DNA of 41,501 nt from an uncultured Planctomycetota bacterium (GTDB taxonomy: Bacteria; Planctomycetota; Planctomycetia; Gemmatales; HRBIN36). This document shows, in pieces, positions 25,110-33,537 of the stretch. The stretch is from positions 1 to 41,501 of the forward strand of contig CALFAY010000033.1 of the NCBI GenBank assembly GCA_937944855.1. Direction: 5' to 3'. The notes under the pieces are model-generated. The model saw only the letters and a list, made by a program, of their open reading frames with translations, had not been told where the DNA came from and did not search any database. The first letter of the stretch is position 1; each line of letters opens with the position of its first letter. A program made the position numbers and the translations under genes.

Positions 25110-25115
25110 TAGAAT
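25110..25115 (+). promoter_or_regulatory. Possible -10 element upstream of the FAD/Fe-S dehydrogenase gene
   Basis: TAGAAT at 25110-25115 lies 26 bases before the GTG start in the 83-base gap after the zinc-ribbon gene. No convincing -35 is seen at the proper distance (GCAGAC at 17), so this is weak. Confidence 0.22.
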
Positions 25116-25141
25116 AAGCACGGGAAATCTGCCCAGAGGCG

Positions 25142-28066
25142 GTGATTCGGTGCCCGGTGTCCTCGCAGCAGCTTCAGCTTCAGGAAGACTTGCGCGGCCT
25201 GATTCGCGGCGAACTATACGCCGACGAGTATCATCGTCTGCTCTACAGCTCCGATGCGAGCCTCTTTCAGGTTGAACCGCTGGCGGTGGTCGTTCCCCAC
25301 GACGAAGAGGACGTTCAAACCGTCGTTCGTTACGCCGCTGAGAAACGCATCCCACTGGCGGCTCGGGGGGCGGGCACGGGACTGAGCGGCGAGTCCCTGA
25401 CCAGCGGCATCGTCCTCGACTTCAGCCGCTATTTCCGCCATGTCCTCGGCATGGAAGGCGACGCCGTCCGAGTGCAGCCTGGTGTGGTCTGTCGCCAGCT
25501 CAACGATTTTTTGGCCCCGCTTCGTCTTCGTCTGGCCCCGGACCCGGCGACAGCGGACCAATGCACCATCGGCGGTATGTTGGCCACCAATGCCTCGGGA
25601 CCGCGGGCCTTGCGTCACGGCTACATGCGGGATTATGTTTCTCGTCTCCGCTGCGTGCTGGACTCCGGAGAAGCCATCGAGCTTGGCGAGGAACCGCTTT
25701 TCGTCGCCCAGGAGATGAGGACCCGCAAGGGGCAACTCGTGGCTGGCCTGGCGGCACTGTTGGAGTCGAACGCCGACTTGATCCAGTCGTGTCTTCCGCG
25801 AACCCGCTTCAATCGTTGCGGATACCTGCTCCATGACGTGCTGGGGCCGAAGCATCTTCACATGGCTCGCCTGATCGTTGGAACCGAGGGCACGCTGGCT
25901 CTGATCACGGAAGCGACATTGCGAGTCGTGCCCTGGCCCGCCAGCCGGGCCGTGCTGGTGCTGGGGTTTCCGAGCATGGAGGCGGCCCTGAAGGCGTTGC
26001 CGACCTGTCTCGCCGCGGGTCCGTCCGCCTGCGAGTTATTGGAACACCGCCTGCTGACGCTGAGCCGGGAAGCCCATCCCGGGTACGAGCAACTGATCCG
26101 TCCGGGAACGGAAGCGGCCCTGCTCGTGGAGTTCGAAGGGGAAAGAATCGATTCCGCTGAGCAGACGGTTCAAAACCTCAGCCGATTCATCGCTGCTGAC
26201 CACCCGCTGACATGTATGGCTACCGGAGTGGAACCGGCGGAGATCGAACTGTTGTGGCGGCTTCGCAACGCCGCTTTGCCGCTCTTGTATCGCTTGCCGG
26301 GAACGGCTCCGCCGGTGCCGTTTGTTGAAGATATCGGCGTGCCTCTGGAGTCTCTGGGGGAGTTTCTCCACCGTTCTCAGGAATTGCTTCGCAACTTGCA
26401 GATGACCGCATCCTACCTGATCCATGCCGGCAGCGGTCAGGTGCATCTGCGGCCGTTCTTGAACGTCCACGAACCGGGAGCCGTCGAACGGCTCCAGGAG
26501 CTTGCCGAAGCGCTGTATGAAACCGTGCTCAACCTGGGCGGAACCATCAGTTCTCAACACGGCGTCGGGTTGAGTCGGACTCCCTGGGTAGCTCAGCAGT
26601 ACGGCCGACTTTATCAGGTTTTTCGGGAAATCAAGACGCTGTTTGATCCGCACAACCTTTTCAACCCTGGCAAGATCGTGGAACTTGGCTCCGCGAGTCC
26701 GCCGCGTAAGGGACTGGCGGATCGACTGCGGAAACGGGCGACGGGATCGCCTCCGGGAGGCTGGCTGCTGCTTTGGAAACCGGAGCAGGTGGCTGAGGAA
26801 TGCAATCGGTGTAATGGCTGTGGGACTTGTCGCACGGAATCCCTGCCCGAGCGAATGTGTCCGATCTTTCGCGTTCAGTTCGCTGAGGCGGCATCGCCTC
26901 GGGCCAAGGCCAATCTTCTGCGGTCGTTATTGGCCAAGGCTGAAAGTGCTGAAAAGCTGCATCATGACGAGGTCAGAGCTGTCGCCGATCTTTGCATCAA
27001 TTGCCGCATGTGTGCCGTCGAATGCCCGGCCAAGGTCAACATTCCGCACTTGATGCTCGAAGCGAAGGCACAGCACGTCGCCGAGAACGGCATCGGCTGG
27101 GACGACTGGGCCTTGGCCCGCCTGGAGTCGCTGGCGTGGCTGGGCAGTGCTTTTGCCGATGTGGTCAATCCCCTGCTTCGCAGCCCAACTCTCCGGTGGT
27201 TGCTGGAGAAGTGGGTCGGTGTCTCGCGGCGGCGTCGGCTGCCGGGATTTGCCCGCCGCAGCTTTCTTCAGATTGCCGAACGGAGAGGCTGGACCCGTCC
27301 GATTCGGCGTCCCGGCGTGGCCTATTTTGTCGATGTCTTTGCCAATTACAATGCGCCCCAAATTGCCGAAGCCACGGTGGCCCTCTTGCACCATCATGAC
27401 ATCGAAGTGTACGTTCCTCCCGGCCAAGTCGGTTGCGGAATGGCCCCGCTGTCAGTCGGCGACGTTGATGCTGCCCGTAAGGCTGCCCGGCAGAACGTTC
27501 GCGTCTTGGCGGAACTGGCACGATCCGGCTATTTGATCGTCTGTTCTGAGCCGACCGCCGCTCTGATGCTGAAGCACGATTACCCGATGCTTCTGGAAGA
27601 TCCTGATGCCGAACTGATCGCCTCTCGGACCTGGGAATTGACGGCGTTCCTGGCCGACCTGCAAAGTCGAGGGCAATTGCAATCCGATTTCCGACCTCTG
27701 CCGTGGAGTGTCGGCCACCATGTGCCGTGTCACCTGAAGGCGTTGGGCATCGGGGTGCCGACCACGCGGTTGCTTTCGTTGATCCCCCGGTTACGGCTTC
27801 TTACAATCGATCTGGGATGCTCCGGCATGGCGGGGACGTTTGGCCTGAAAGCCTCGAGTTTCGAGACGTCTCTGCGGGCTGGCAGGCCGATGCTGGAGCG
27901 GTTGAGACAGCGCGACGTGCAAATCGGGGTCAGCGAATGCAGCGCTTGCCGCATGCAGATGGAACAGGGAAGCCGCAAACGATGTCTGCATCCGATCGAA
28001 GTGCTGGCGATTGCCTCCGGACTGATGCCGGAGCCACAGCTCCGGTCCAGTACGACGCGCCGGTGA
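25142..28066 (+). CDS. FAD-binding and Fe-S oxidoreductase (GlcD/GlpC-type fusion)
   Basis: The 974-residue protein fuses a flavin dehydrogenase to an electron-transfer module, like D-lactate or 2-hydroxyacid dehydrogenases of the GlcD-GlcF type. Order: a VAO/PCMH-type FAD domain (about 40-220; PLAARGAGTGLSGES is the FAD loop); a FAD-oxidase C-terminal domain (about 230-520; SSQHGVGLSRTPWV carries the active-site His, FNPGKIV ends it); cluster 1 with C557, C560, C563 and C573; cluster 2 with C618, C621, C624 and C628 (CINCRMCAVECP); then two CCG-like regions with VPCHLKALG, DLGCSGMAG and SECSACRMQ. It probably feeds electrons from a 2-hydroxyacid into the quinone pool at the membrane. The GTG start is behind AGAGG with a short gap. 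Its stop overlaps moaD (GTGA). The substrate is unknown. Confidence 0.9.
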   Translation: MIRCPVSSQQLQLQEDLRGLIRGELYADEYHRLLYSSDASLFQVEPLAVVVPHDEEDVQTVVRYAAEKRIPLAARGAGTGLSGESLTSGIVLDFSRYFRHVLGMEGDAVRVQPGVVCRQLNDFLAPLRLRLAPDPATADQCTIGGMLATNASGPRALRHGYMRDYVSRLRCVLDSGEAIELGEEPLFVAQEMRTRKGQLVAGLAALLESNADLIQSCLPRTRFNRCGYLLHDVLGPKHLHMARLIVGTEGTLALITEATLRVVPWPASRAVLVLGFPSMEAALKALPTCLAAGPSACELLEHRLLTLSREAHPGYEQLIRPGTEAALLVEFEGERIDSAEQTVQNLSRFIAADHPLTCMATGVEPAEIELLWRLRNAALPLLYRLPGTAPPVPFVEDIGVPLESLGEFLHRSQELLRNLQMTASYLIHAGSGQVHLRPFLNVHEPGAVERLQELAEALYETVLNLGGTISSQHGVGLSRTPWVAQQYGRLYQVFREIKTLFDPHNLFNPGKIVELGSASPPRKGLADRLRKRATGSPPGGWLLLWKPEQVAEECNRCNGCGTCRTESLPERMCPIFRVQFAEAASPRAKANLLRSLLAKAESAEKLHHDEVRAVADLCINCRMCAVECPAKVNIPHLMLEAKAQHVAENGIGWDDWALARLESLAWLGSAFADVVNPLLRSPTLRWLLEKWVGVSRRRRLPGFARRSFLQIAERRGWTRPIRRPGVAYFVDVFANYNAPQIAEATVALLHHHDIEVYVPPGQVGCGMAPLSVGDVDAARKAARQNVRVLAELARSGYLIVCSEPTAALMLKHDYPMLLEDPDAELIASRTWELTAFLADLQSRGQLQSDFRPLPWSVGHHVPCHLKALGIGVPTTRLLSLIPRLRLLTIDLGCSGMAGTFGLKASSFETSLRAGRPMLERLRQRDVQIGVSECSACRMQMEQGSRKRCLHPIEVLAIASGLMPEPQLRSSTTRR

Positions 28067-28362
28067 CACAGTACGCCCAGCCCTCCGCCGAGGCACCAAT
28101 TGCGAAGGACTGTATTCGGCTGAAGGTGCGGCTTTTCGCCGGGCTGCGGGAGCAGATCGGCCGCGCCGTCGTGGAAATTGACCTGGAACCTGGGGCGCGA
28201 GCAATTGATCTCCGTCGGCGTCTGGCCGAGCGCTTTCCTGCGGTAGAACCGCTCCTCAAACGCTCTGCCCTAGCCGTGGCTGACGAGTTTGCCGATGACG
28301 AAGTCGTGTTACATCCTGATCAGGTTCTCGCCCTGATTCCCCCGGTGAGCGGCGGTCAATGA
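28063..28362 (+). CDS. moaD: Molybdopterin synthase sulfur-carrier subunit MoaD
   Basis: This is a 99-residue ubiquitin-fold sulfur carrier. An ~18-residue variable N-terminus is followed by the beta-grasp domain (IRLKVRLFAGLREQIGR, then LRRRLAERFPAVEPLL and VADEFADDEVVLHPDQVLAL). It ends IPPVSGGQ. In MoaD the terminal Gly-Gly is adenylylated and converted to a thiocarboxylate; here one Gln follows it. The GTG start (28063) overlaps the stop of the dehydrogenase gene (GTGA), which sets the start; a longer open frame upstream lies inside that gene. Its own stop overlaps the moaE ATG (ATGA). Confidence 0.88.
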   Translation: MTQYAQPSAEAPIAKDCIRLKVRLFAGLREQIGRAVVEIDLEPGARAIDLRRRLAERFPAVEPLLKRSALAVADEFADDEVVLHPDQVLALIPPVSGGQ

Positions 28363-28790
28363 TTCGCCTTCAAACGGAACCCATCGATTATGCGGCTGTC
28401 ACGGAAGCGGTTCGGTCTCCCGCGGCAGGAGCCGTGGTCCTTTTTCTTGGAACCGTCCGCGAACTGACCGATGGCCGACGCACAACCTACCTCGCATACG
28501 AAGCCTATCCCGCAATGGCCCAGAAGAAGCTGGCAGAGATCGAAACCGAGGTCCGGCAGCGCTGGCCGGTGGTCGATGTGGCTCTGGTGCATCGGCTGGG
28601 CCGCCTGGATTTAGGCGAGATCAGTGTCGCCGTCGCCGTTAGCGCCGCCCATCGGGCCGAGGCTTTTGAGGCTGCCCGCTACGCTATGGACCGCATCAAG
28701 GTCGTCGTTCCGATTTGGAAACAGGAGAATTGGGACGACGGCACCAAAGTCTGGATCCACCCGGAGTCGCCGCCGTGTCCGCACGTTTGA
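28359..28790 (+). CDS. moaE: Molybdopterin synthase catalytic subunit MoaE
   Basis: MoaE converts cyclic pyranopterin monophosphate to molybdopterin, taking sulfur from MoaD. The 143-residue protein has the usual length and motifs: AGAVVLFLGTVRE near the N-terminus, LAYEAYPAMAQKKL, the dimer and substrate segment VHRLGRLDLGEISVAVAV, SAAHRAEAFEAARYAMDRIK, and the catalytic-site lysines in VPIWKQENW. It starts at an ATG overlapping the moaD stop and ends 16 bases inside moaA, so moaD, moaE and moaA should be translated in coupling. Confidence 0.95.
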   Translation: MIRLQTEPIDYAAVTEAVRSPAAGAVVLFLGTVRELTDGRRTTYLAYEAYPAMAQKKLAEIETEVRQRWPVVDVALVHRLGRLDLGEISVAVAVSAAHRAEAFEAARYAMDRIKVVVPIWKQENWDDGTKVWIHPESPPCPHV

Positions 28791-29764
28791 TCGACGGCTT
28801 CGGCCGCGTCCACAACAACCTGCGCATCAGCGTCACCGACCGCTGCAATCTCCGCTGCACCTACTGCATGCCGGAGGAAGTAGCCTTTCTGCCCCGCGAA
28901 GAACTGCTGACCTTCGAGGAGATCGCCCGGGTGGTCCGCGTTGGTGTTGGACTTGGCATCGACAAATTGCGTCTGACCGGCGGGGAACCGCTCATGCGTA
29001 GGCACCTCGACCGTCTGGTAGCTTTGCTCACGGCCGTTACGGGAACCCGGGACATCAGCCTGACCACCAACGGACTCCTCCTGAACGAACAGGCTGAAGC
29101 CCTGTATCATGCGGGCTTGCGGAGGATCAACGTCAGTCTCGACACCCTGCGGCCTGAAATCTTTCGCCAATTGACCCGGCGAGACGGACTAAAGCAGATT
29201 CTCACCGGCCTGGAAGTCGCCCAGGAAGTCGGCTTCCACCCGATCAAACTCAACGCGGTGGTCGTTCGCGGAGTCAACGAAGCCGACATCGTTCCGCTGG
29301 TCCGTTTCTCACGGGAGAACGGCTTCGAGATGCGTTTCATTGAGTACATGCCCATTGGGGCTGAACCGTGGGAGCGAGCGAAAGTGGTCTTTGCCCACGA
29401 GATCATGGAATGCATTGAGAGCGAGGTCGGCGCCTTGATCCCTGCTCCCGACTACGACCCGCGGAGTCCGGCGATGGAATTCTGTTTTGCAGATGGAAGA
29501 GGAAGGGTCGGCATTATCGCCTCGGTTTCCCGGCCGTTTTGTCGGCAGTGCAACCGCATCCGCCTCACGGCCGACGGCAAGCTCCGCAACTGTCTGTTTG
29601 CTCTGGAGGAAACGGACCTGAAGTCGGTGTTGCGGCGCGGCGGATCGGACGAGGAGATCGCCGAGGTCTTCCGCGCCAACATTGCCGACAAGTGGGAAGG
29701 CCACGAAATCAACACCGCCCGTTTCGTAAAACCGCTGCGGACCATGCACGCCATCGGCGGATGA
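28775..29764 (+). CDS. moaA: GTP 3',8-cyclase (molybdenum cofactor biosynthesis)
   Basis: MoaA is a radical-SAM enzyme that makes the first carbon-carbon bond in molybdopterin synthesis from GTP. The 329-residue protein has the N-terminal CxxxCxxC cluster (CNLRCTYC; C24, C28, C31), the SAM-binding RLTGGEPLMRRH, and the C-terminal substrate cluster CRQCNRIRLTADGKLRNC. It ends in the conserved Gly-Gly (MHAIGG). The GTG at 28775 has GGAG at a proper distance and gives the expected VSARLIDGFGR start, overlapping moaE by 16 bases. MoaC, the partner for the next step, is not in this window. Confidence 0.95.
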   Translation: MSARLIDGFGRVHNNLRISVTDRCNLRCTYCMPEEVAFLPREELLTFEEIARVVRVGVGLGIDKLRLTGGEPLMRRHLDRLVALLTAVTGTRDISLTTNGLLLNEQAEALYHAGLRRINVSLDTLRPEIFRQLTRRDGLKQILTGLEVAQEVGFHPIKLNAVVVRGVNEADIVPLVRFSRENGFEMRFIEYMPIGAEPWERAKVVFAHEIMECIESEVGALIPAPDYDPRSPAMEFCFADGRGRVGIIASVSRPFCRQCNRIRLTADGKLRNCLFALEETDLKSVLRRGGSDEEIAEVFRANIADKWEGHEINTARFVKPLRTMHAIGG

Positions 29765-29772
29765 AGCGTGAG

Positions 29773-29791
29773 CATGCTGAGACTTAGCATG
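29773..29791. terminator. Possible hairpin between convergent moaA and ABC exporter genes
   Basis: CATGCTGA (29773-29780) pairs with TTAGCATG (29784-29791), with one G-U pair and a tight loop. It sits in the 38-base convergent gap. There is no clear T-tract on either side, so termination is only a suggestion. The same CATGCTGA arm recurs in the stronger hairpin at 41416-41441. Confidence 0.28.
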
Positions 29792-29802
29792 GGGAGGTCG
29801 GG

Positions 29803-31581
29803 TCAGGCGGCGGAGCGGATATTGCGAGAGAGGTCCGCCTGTCTCTGGGCTTCCTGCGGCGTCGTCTGAGCGATGAACCGACCCGAACGCACGATCAACA
29901 ATTCATCGCACCAGGGCAGGGCCGATTCGTTGGGCACAACGAAAATCACCATGTGCTGATGGCACCACTTCTTCAAGGATTCCAGAACGCGGCAACTGGT
30001 TTCGGGATCTAATCCGGTCAGGAGATCGTCGAGCAGGAGCACTTCCGGAGAACGGAGGAAAGCGCGGGCCAAGGCCAGACGTTGGAGTTGACCCACGGAG
30101 AGCTGCACGCCTTTGCGGCCGACAGGTGCTTCCAACCCGCCCGCGGGCTGAAGCTGCTCGATGTCCCGATCCAGAGCTGCCATGCGAAGGGCCTCACCGA
30201 TTTCCTCCTGCGTGGCGGCAGGCTTGGCGACGCGAAGATTCTCTGCCAAAGTGCCCTGCACAACTAGCGGCGGCCAGGCTATCAGCGTGATTCGGGAGGA
30301 CAGGCTTGCAGGGTCGAGGCTCTCGACTTTGAATCCGTTGTAGCGAAGCGAACCCGAATGAAGCCGAGCGCGTCCGCTGAGCAGGTGCAGGAGCATGGAC
30401 TTGCCTGATCCGCTCGGTCCCGCCACGCCGTAGAGTTTTCCAAGCTGCAACCGGCAGGTGACGTCCTTGATGAGCACCAGATCTTCTACGGCCAACGCAG
30501 CGGCATCGCAGACGATCTCGTGAATCGGTTCGGACAAGGTCGCCAGCTTCGTCCCCCGGTCCTCAGGGTCTGTGGGCAAGCTGCCAGCGGAAAAAGCAGA
30601 TGCGGACGTGTTGTCCCGATTCAGGAGCTGAGCGAGGTACTCGCTGTTCTCCTCGGCCAGCGACCATTGGTGCAGGGATTGCCGAAGTCCCAGGAACAAG
30701 GATTGATGCAGGACCAGCAGGGCGGCGAGATCAGCCAGCGTCGTCCGCCCGACTGTCAGAAGCCAACCGCCTAGACCGATCAAAAGCAGGCCGGTGACGG
30801 CTGCGGCAACGTTAGTTTCCAACGTGGCTCGGCGCTGAGCACGCAGGGACACCTCCTCGCCGCCGAGTTGCCGGCTTATCGGTTCCGCCAGGCGGTCAAG
30901 CTGCATTTTCCCGGCTCCGTACAACTTGATCTGTGGCAATGCCGAGAAGAGGCGACACAGCCGCGCATGCAATTCCTGTTGTGCCTGCAAAGCGGAGCTG
31001 GCCCCCCTACGTTGCTGCCCGATCAGCCGAGCTGTCCAGGGCACGACGCCGAACGCAATGGTAAGGCAGACGAGGCCGCATTCCGGTTGCAGCAACAAAG
31101 CCGCAGCCGCAGTCATCAGCGCGAGTATCAGGCGGTGGACGGCCCCCAGGGCCGAGCGAAGAGTCCGAGCCACAACGACCAGGCCGTTGCGAAGCAGATG
31201 CACGACGTGGTGAGCGTCCAGTGCCCGGGCTACATCCCGAGCTTCCTCCAACAGGGCTTCGACCTTGTCCCGCACGACCTGCACGCCGACCGACCTCTCG
31301 AAGAGCAAACTGATGCTGGTCGCTCCATATTCGGCAGCTTGCCCCAGGAGCCAGACTGCGACCAGGCAGCCCAGATAAGTGCCGACGGCAGGCATGTCCC
31401 CGTCCAGGCCAGCCTGTACTAACCAGCTGACCATCAGGAAGCGCAGGCTGGTCAACCCCCCAGCCGCAAGCAAAGCGGCAAAGTACAAAGCTACCTGACC
31501 GTGCATCCGCAGCGCACGCCGCAGGAGTTCAGTTAACGGAGGAGAGCACAGATGGCTGAGAATTCCTGAAAAAGAAGTCAC
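29803..31581 (-). CDS. ABC exporter subunit, ATPase with degenerate catalytic motifs
   Basis: This 592-residue half-transporter has an N-terminal six-helix membrane domain (about 25-300) and a C-terminal ATPase. Walker A is intact (GPSGSGKSM) and the signature nearly so (LSVGQLQRLALARA). The Q-loop Gln is replaced (ITLIAWPPL). The Walker B catalytic Glu is Asp (VLLLDDLLTGLD). The switch His is missing (MVIFVVPNESAL instead of ISHR). It therefore can bind ATP and complete the partner's site but probably cannot hydrolyse well itself. I use the GTG at 31581, which overlaps the stop of the upstream subunit (GTGA). The substrate is unknown. Confidence 0.9.
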   Translation of the reverse strand: MTSFSGILSHLCSPPLTELLRRALRMHGQVALYFAALLAAGGLTSLRFLMVSWLVQAGLDGDMPAVGTYLGCLVAVWLLGQAAEYGATSISLLFERSVGVQVVRDKVEALLEEARDVARALDAHHVVHLLRNGLVVVARTLRSALGAVHRLILALMTAAAALLLQPECGLVCLTIAFGVVPWTARLIGQQRRGASSALQAQQELHARLCRLFSALPQIKLYGAGKMQLDRLAEPISRQLGGEEVSLRAQRRATLETNVAAAVTGLLLIGLGGWLLTVGRTTLADLAALLVLHQSLFLGLRQSLHQWSLAEENSEYLAQLLNRDNTSASAFSAGSLPTDPEDRGTKLATLSEPIHEIVCDAAALAVEDLVLIKDVTCRLQLGKLYGVAGPSGSGKSMLLHLLSGRARLHSGSLRYNGFKVESLDPASLSSRITLIAWPPLVVQGTLAENLRVAKPAATQEEIGEALRMAALDRDIEQLQPAGGLEAPVGRKGVQLSVGQLQRLALARAFLRSPEVLLLDDLLTGLDPETSCRVLESLKKWCHQHMVIFVVPNESALPWCDELLIVRSGRFIAQTTPQEAQRQADLSRNIRSAA

Positions 31582-33362
31582 CCTGCCTTCGCTCCTTCCG
31601 ATTCCAGAGTCGGCACCCACTGAGCAAGGATCTGCTTTCGCGGCCCTTGAGCCACGATCCGGCCGCGTTCCACGACAATCAATCGGTCACAAACGGCCAA
31701 CGTCGCCGGTCGGTGCGAGATCAAGAATGTGATCCATTTGTGCCGACGCTGGAGCAGACTTTGCAGGAAGCGTTGTTCTAAGTCGGGATCGCATAGACTG
31801 GTCGGTTCATCGAAGACGACCAGACTTGCCGGCCGGAGCCAGACTCGTGACCATTCGACCCGCTGCTGGAGACTGCGAGTATGCCAGACGGCCTCCCAGC
31901 GCTGCCCAAGCTTCTCCAGGCGTTCGTGACGGAGCTGCGGATCGATACCTGCCTCTTTCAAGGCATCTTCGAGAGCCTGGGACGTGGCCTGCGGATAGAC
32001 CCAGGCGACCTCTTCCGCCAGGGTGCTCTCAAGCCGGACTGGCACCTGGGTTACAGCCGACGTTTGGCTCCAGAAGCTGGCCAGCGAAAGGCGCCGACTG
32101 TCCTTCCCATTGATCAAGTAGGTGCCCGAAGTCGGATCCAGTAATCGCAGCAGAATGTGGGCCAGCGTCGTCTTTCCGGCTCCGCTTCGGCCAATGATCC
32201 CGATGATCTCCCCCTGGTGGGCTTCCACACAGATGTCCGTAAGCAACGGCACTCCCGCGAGTTCGTAGCTGACGTTCGCCAAGCGGATGGAATTAATCGG
32301 TTCGATGAGAGCGATCTGTCCGTCGTTTTGCCTGCGTTCGTTGAATCGGCCCTCGTTGAACTCCAGAATGTCGCCGAGTTTGGCCACCTTGATCTGCATG
32401 GCGATGTGGATGCGGACGAGTTCGCCGAGCGGTTCCAGGAGCAACGTCATGGCGACGAAGGCTGTGATGGCTCCCGAGGCCGACCCTCCGATTAACAACG
32501 CGATGCCGAGCACAGCCGCCAGCGACACGATGCCAATAATGCTGATGATCGCTCCCCCGCCACTCTGGATGCGGGCCATGCGCAGCGTCCGGGCCGTCCA
32601 GGTCGAGCAGGCTTCGTCGAACTGGCTCAGCGCCTGGTCTCGCAAACCGAGGCCGTGCAAGTCGTGAGGGTTGGAGAAAATGGCCAAAGTTCGGTCGATG
32701 AATCCGAGATCCGTCCGCAATTCTTCCCGGGCCATCTGGCGCAGGCGGCTAGTGCGTCGCCATGTCAGAAAACTGACCAACCCCAGCAGGCTCAGCCCGA
32801 GCAAAGCGTACAGCGGAGACTGAGTCAGGACCATTGAAACGATGCCAAGGATGGCCAGCAGGCGGGTTGCCGCGGTCGTGACCATGCCCAGAAAGGCCCG
32901 CACTGCCAGTTGCAGCTTGTCGAGGTGCAGGACGAATTTCAGCAGGGAGCGAGTGCGGAAGTAGTCGGCCGGCAAGAGTAGCAGGCGGTCGATGGCCCAG
33001 CGAAACGTCGCCAATTCGACGCCGGCCAGGAACCAGCGTTGTGCCTCGTCCGAAAAGTATTGGCAGAGGGCTGCGCCGAGTTGACAGGCCAGCAAACCGG
33101 CCCCCGCCAGGAGCAGATGCAGCGGGGCCTGCTGCAAGGCTTCCAGGCTGACGTGCTGAATCGTCTTGTCGAGAAAGTAAACCAGGAGGGCCAGACATCC
33201 AGCACGGCCGGCAGCCAGCAACGCGGTGAGCAGGAATCGGCCTCGAAACGGCCAACTCATGCGGAGGAGCAAACGGCCGAGTTGCCATACGCTCGCTTCT
33301 GCCGCCCCGTGTTCGTCGGGCCGACGCAGCTCCTCCTGGTTGAGCAGCGCAGCTTCGGTCAT
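31578..33362 (-). CDS. ABC exporter subunit, catalytically competent ATPase half
   Basis: This 594-residue half-transporter has an N-terminal cytosolic stretch, six membrane helices (about 25-310) and a C-terminal ATPase. Walker A (GRSGAGKTT), Q-loop (SAVTQVPV), Walker B with catalytic Glu (LVVFDEPTSLCD) and the switch His (FLISHRPAT) are intact. The signature, however, is degenerate: RSLQQRVEWSRV in place of LSGGQ. With the downstream subunit it should form a heterodimer with one working and one silent ATP site. I start at ATG 33362 (MTEAALLNQ), which has GGAGG 4 bases upstream; an upstream in-frame ATG would add 19 residues. It is the first gene of the pair. Confidence 0.9.
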   Translation of the reverse strand: MTEAALLNQEELRRPDEHGAAEASVWQLGRLLLRMSWPFRGRFLLTALLAAGRAGCLALLVYFLDKTIQHVSLEALQQAPLHLLLAGAGLLACQLGAALCQYFSDEAQRWFLAGVELATFRWAIDRLLLLPADYFRTRSLLKFVLHLDKLQLAVRAFLGMVTTAATRLLAILGIVSMVLTQSPLYALLGLSLLGLVSFLTWRRTSRLRQMAREELRTDLGFIDRTLAIFSNPHDLHGLGLRDQALSQFDEACSTWTARTLRMARIQSGGGAIISIIGIVSLAAVLGIALLIGGSASGAITAFVAMTLLLEPLGELVRIHIAMQIKVAKLGDILEFNEGRFNERRQNDGQIALIEPINSIRLANVSYELAGVPLLTDICVEAHQGEIIGIIGRSGAGKTTLAHILLRLLDPTSGTYLINGKDSRRLSLASFWSQTSAVTQVPVRLESTLAEEVAWVYPQATSQALEDALKEAGIDPQLRHERLEKLGQRWEAVWHTRSLQQRVEWSRVWLRPASLVVFDEPTSLCDPDLEQRFLQSLLQRRHKWITFLISHRPATLAVCDRLIVVERGRIVAQGPRKQILAQWVPTLESEGAKAG

Positions 33363-33402
33363 GCCGCCTCCGTGCAGGCCGGTATGGGATGGAGCGACGT
33401 AC

Positions 33403-33430
33403 CATAAAGCACGTGCCAAGTCGGCGTCAA
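33403..33430 (-). promoter_or_regulatory. Candidate sigma70 promoter for the ABC exporter pair
   Basis: Read on the minus strand, TTGACG (33425-33430), a 16-base spacer and TTTATG (33403-33408) precede ATG 33362 by about 40 bases. It lies in the divergent gap shared with prfB. Confidence 0.4.
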
Positions 33431-33473
33431 TCCTAGGTCTAAGAGCTTTTTGGCATTCTGTCAGAAGTCCGGG

Positions 33474-33502
33474 TAGGCAAGATCACGCATCGGGCGTATA
33501 AT
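33474..33502 (+). promoter_or_regulatory. Candidate sigma70 promoter for prfB
   Basis: TAGGCA (33474-33479), a 17-base spacer and a perfect TATAAT (33497-33502) predict transcription from about 33509, giving a leader of about 29 bases with AAGGAG before ATG 33538. Confidence 0.55.
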
Positions 33503-33537
33503 TCCTTGACTTCGGATTGTTTTCGCAAGGAGAGAGC

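Noticed and set aside
33383..33420. A sigma54-like TTGGCAC element before the ABC exporter genes
   Set aside because: The -12 part lacks the required GC at the right distance; a sigma70 reading fits better.
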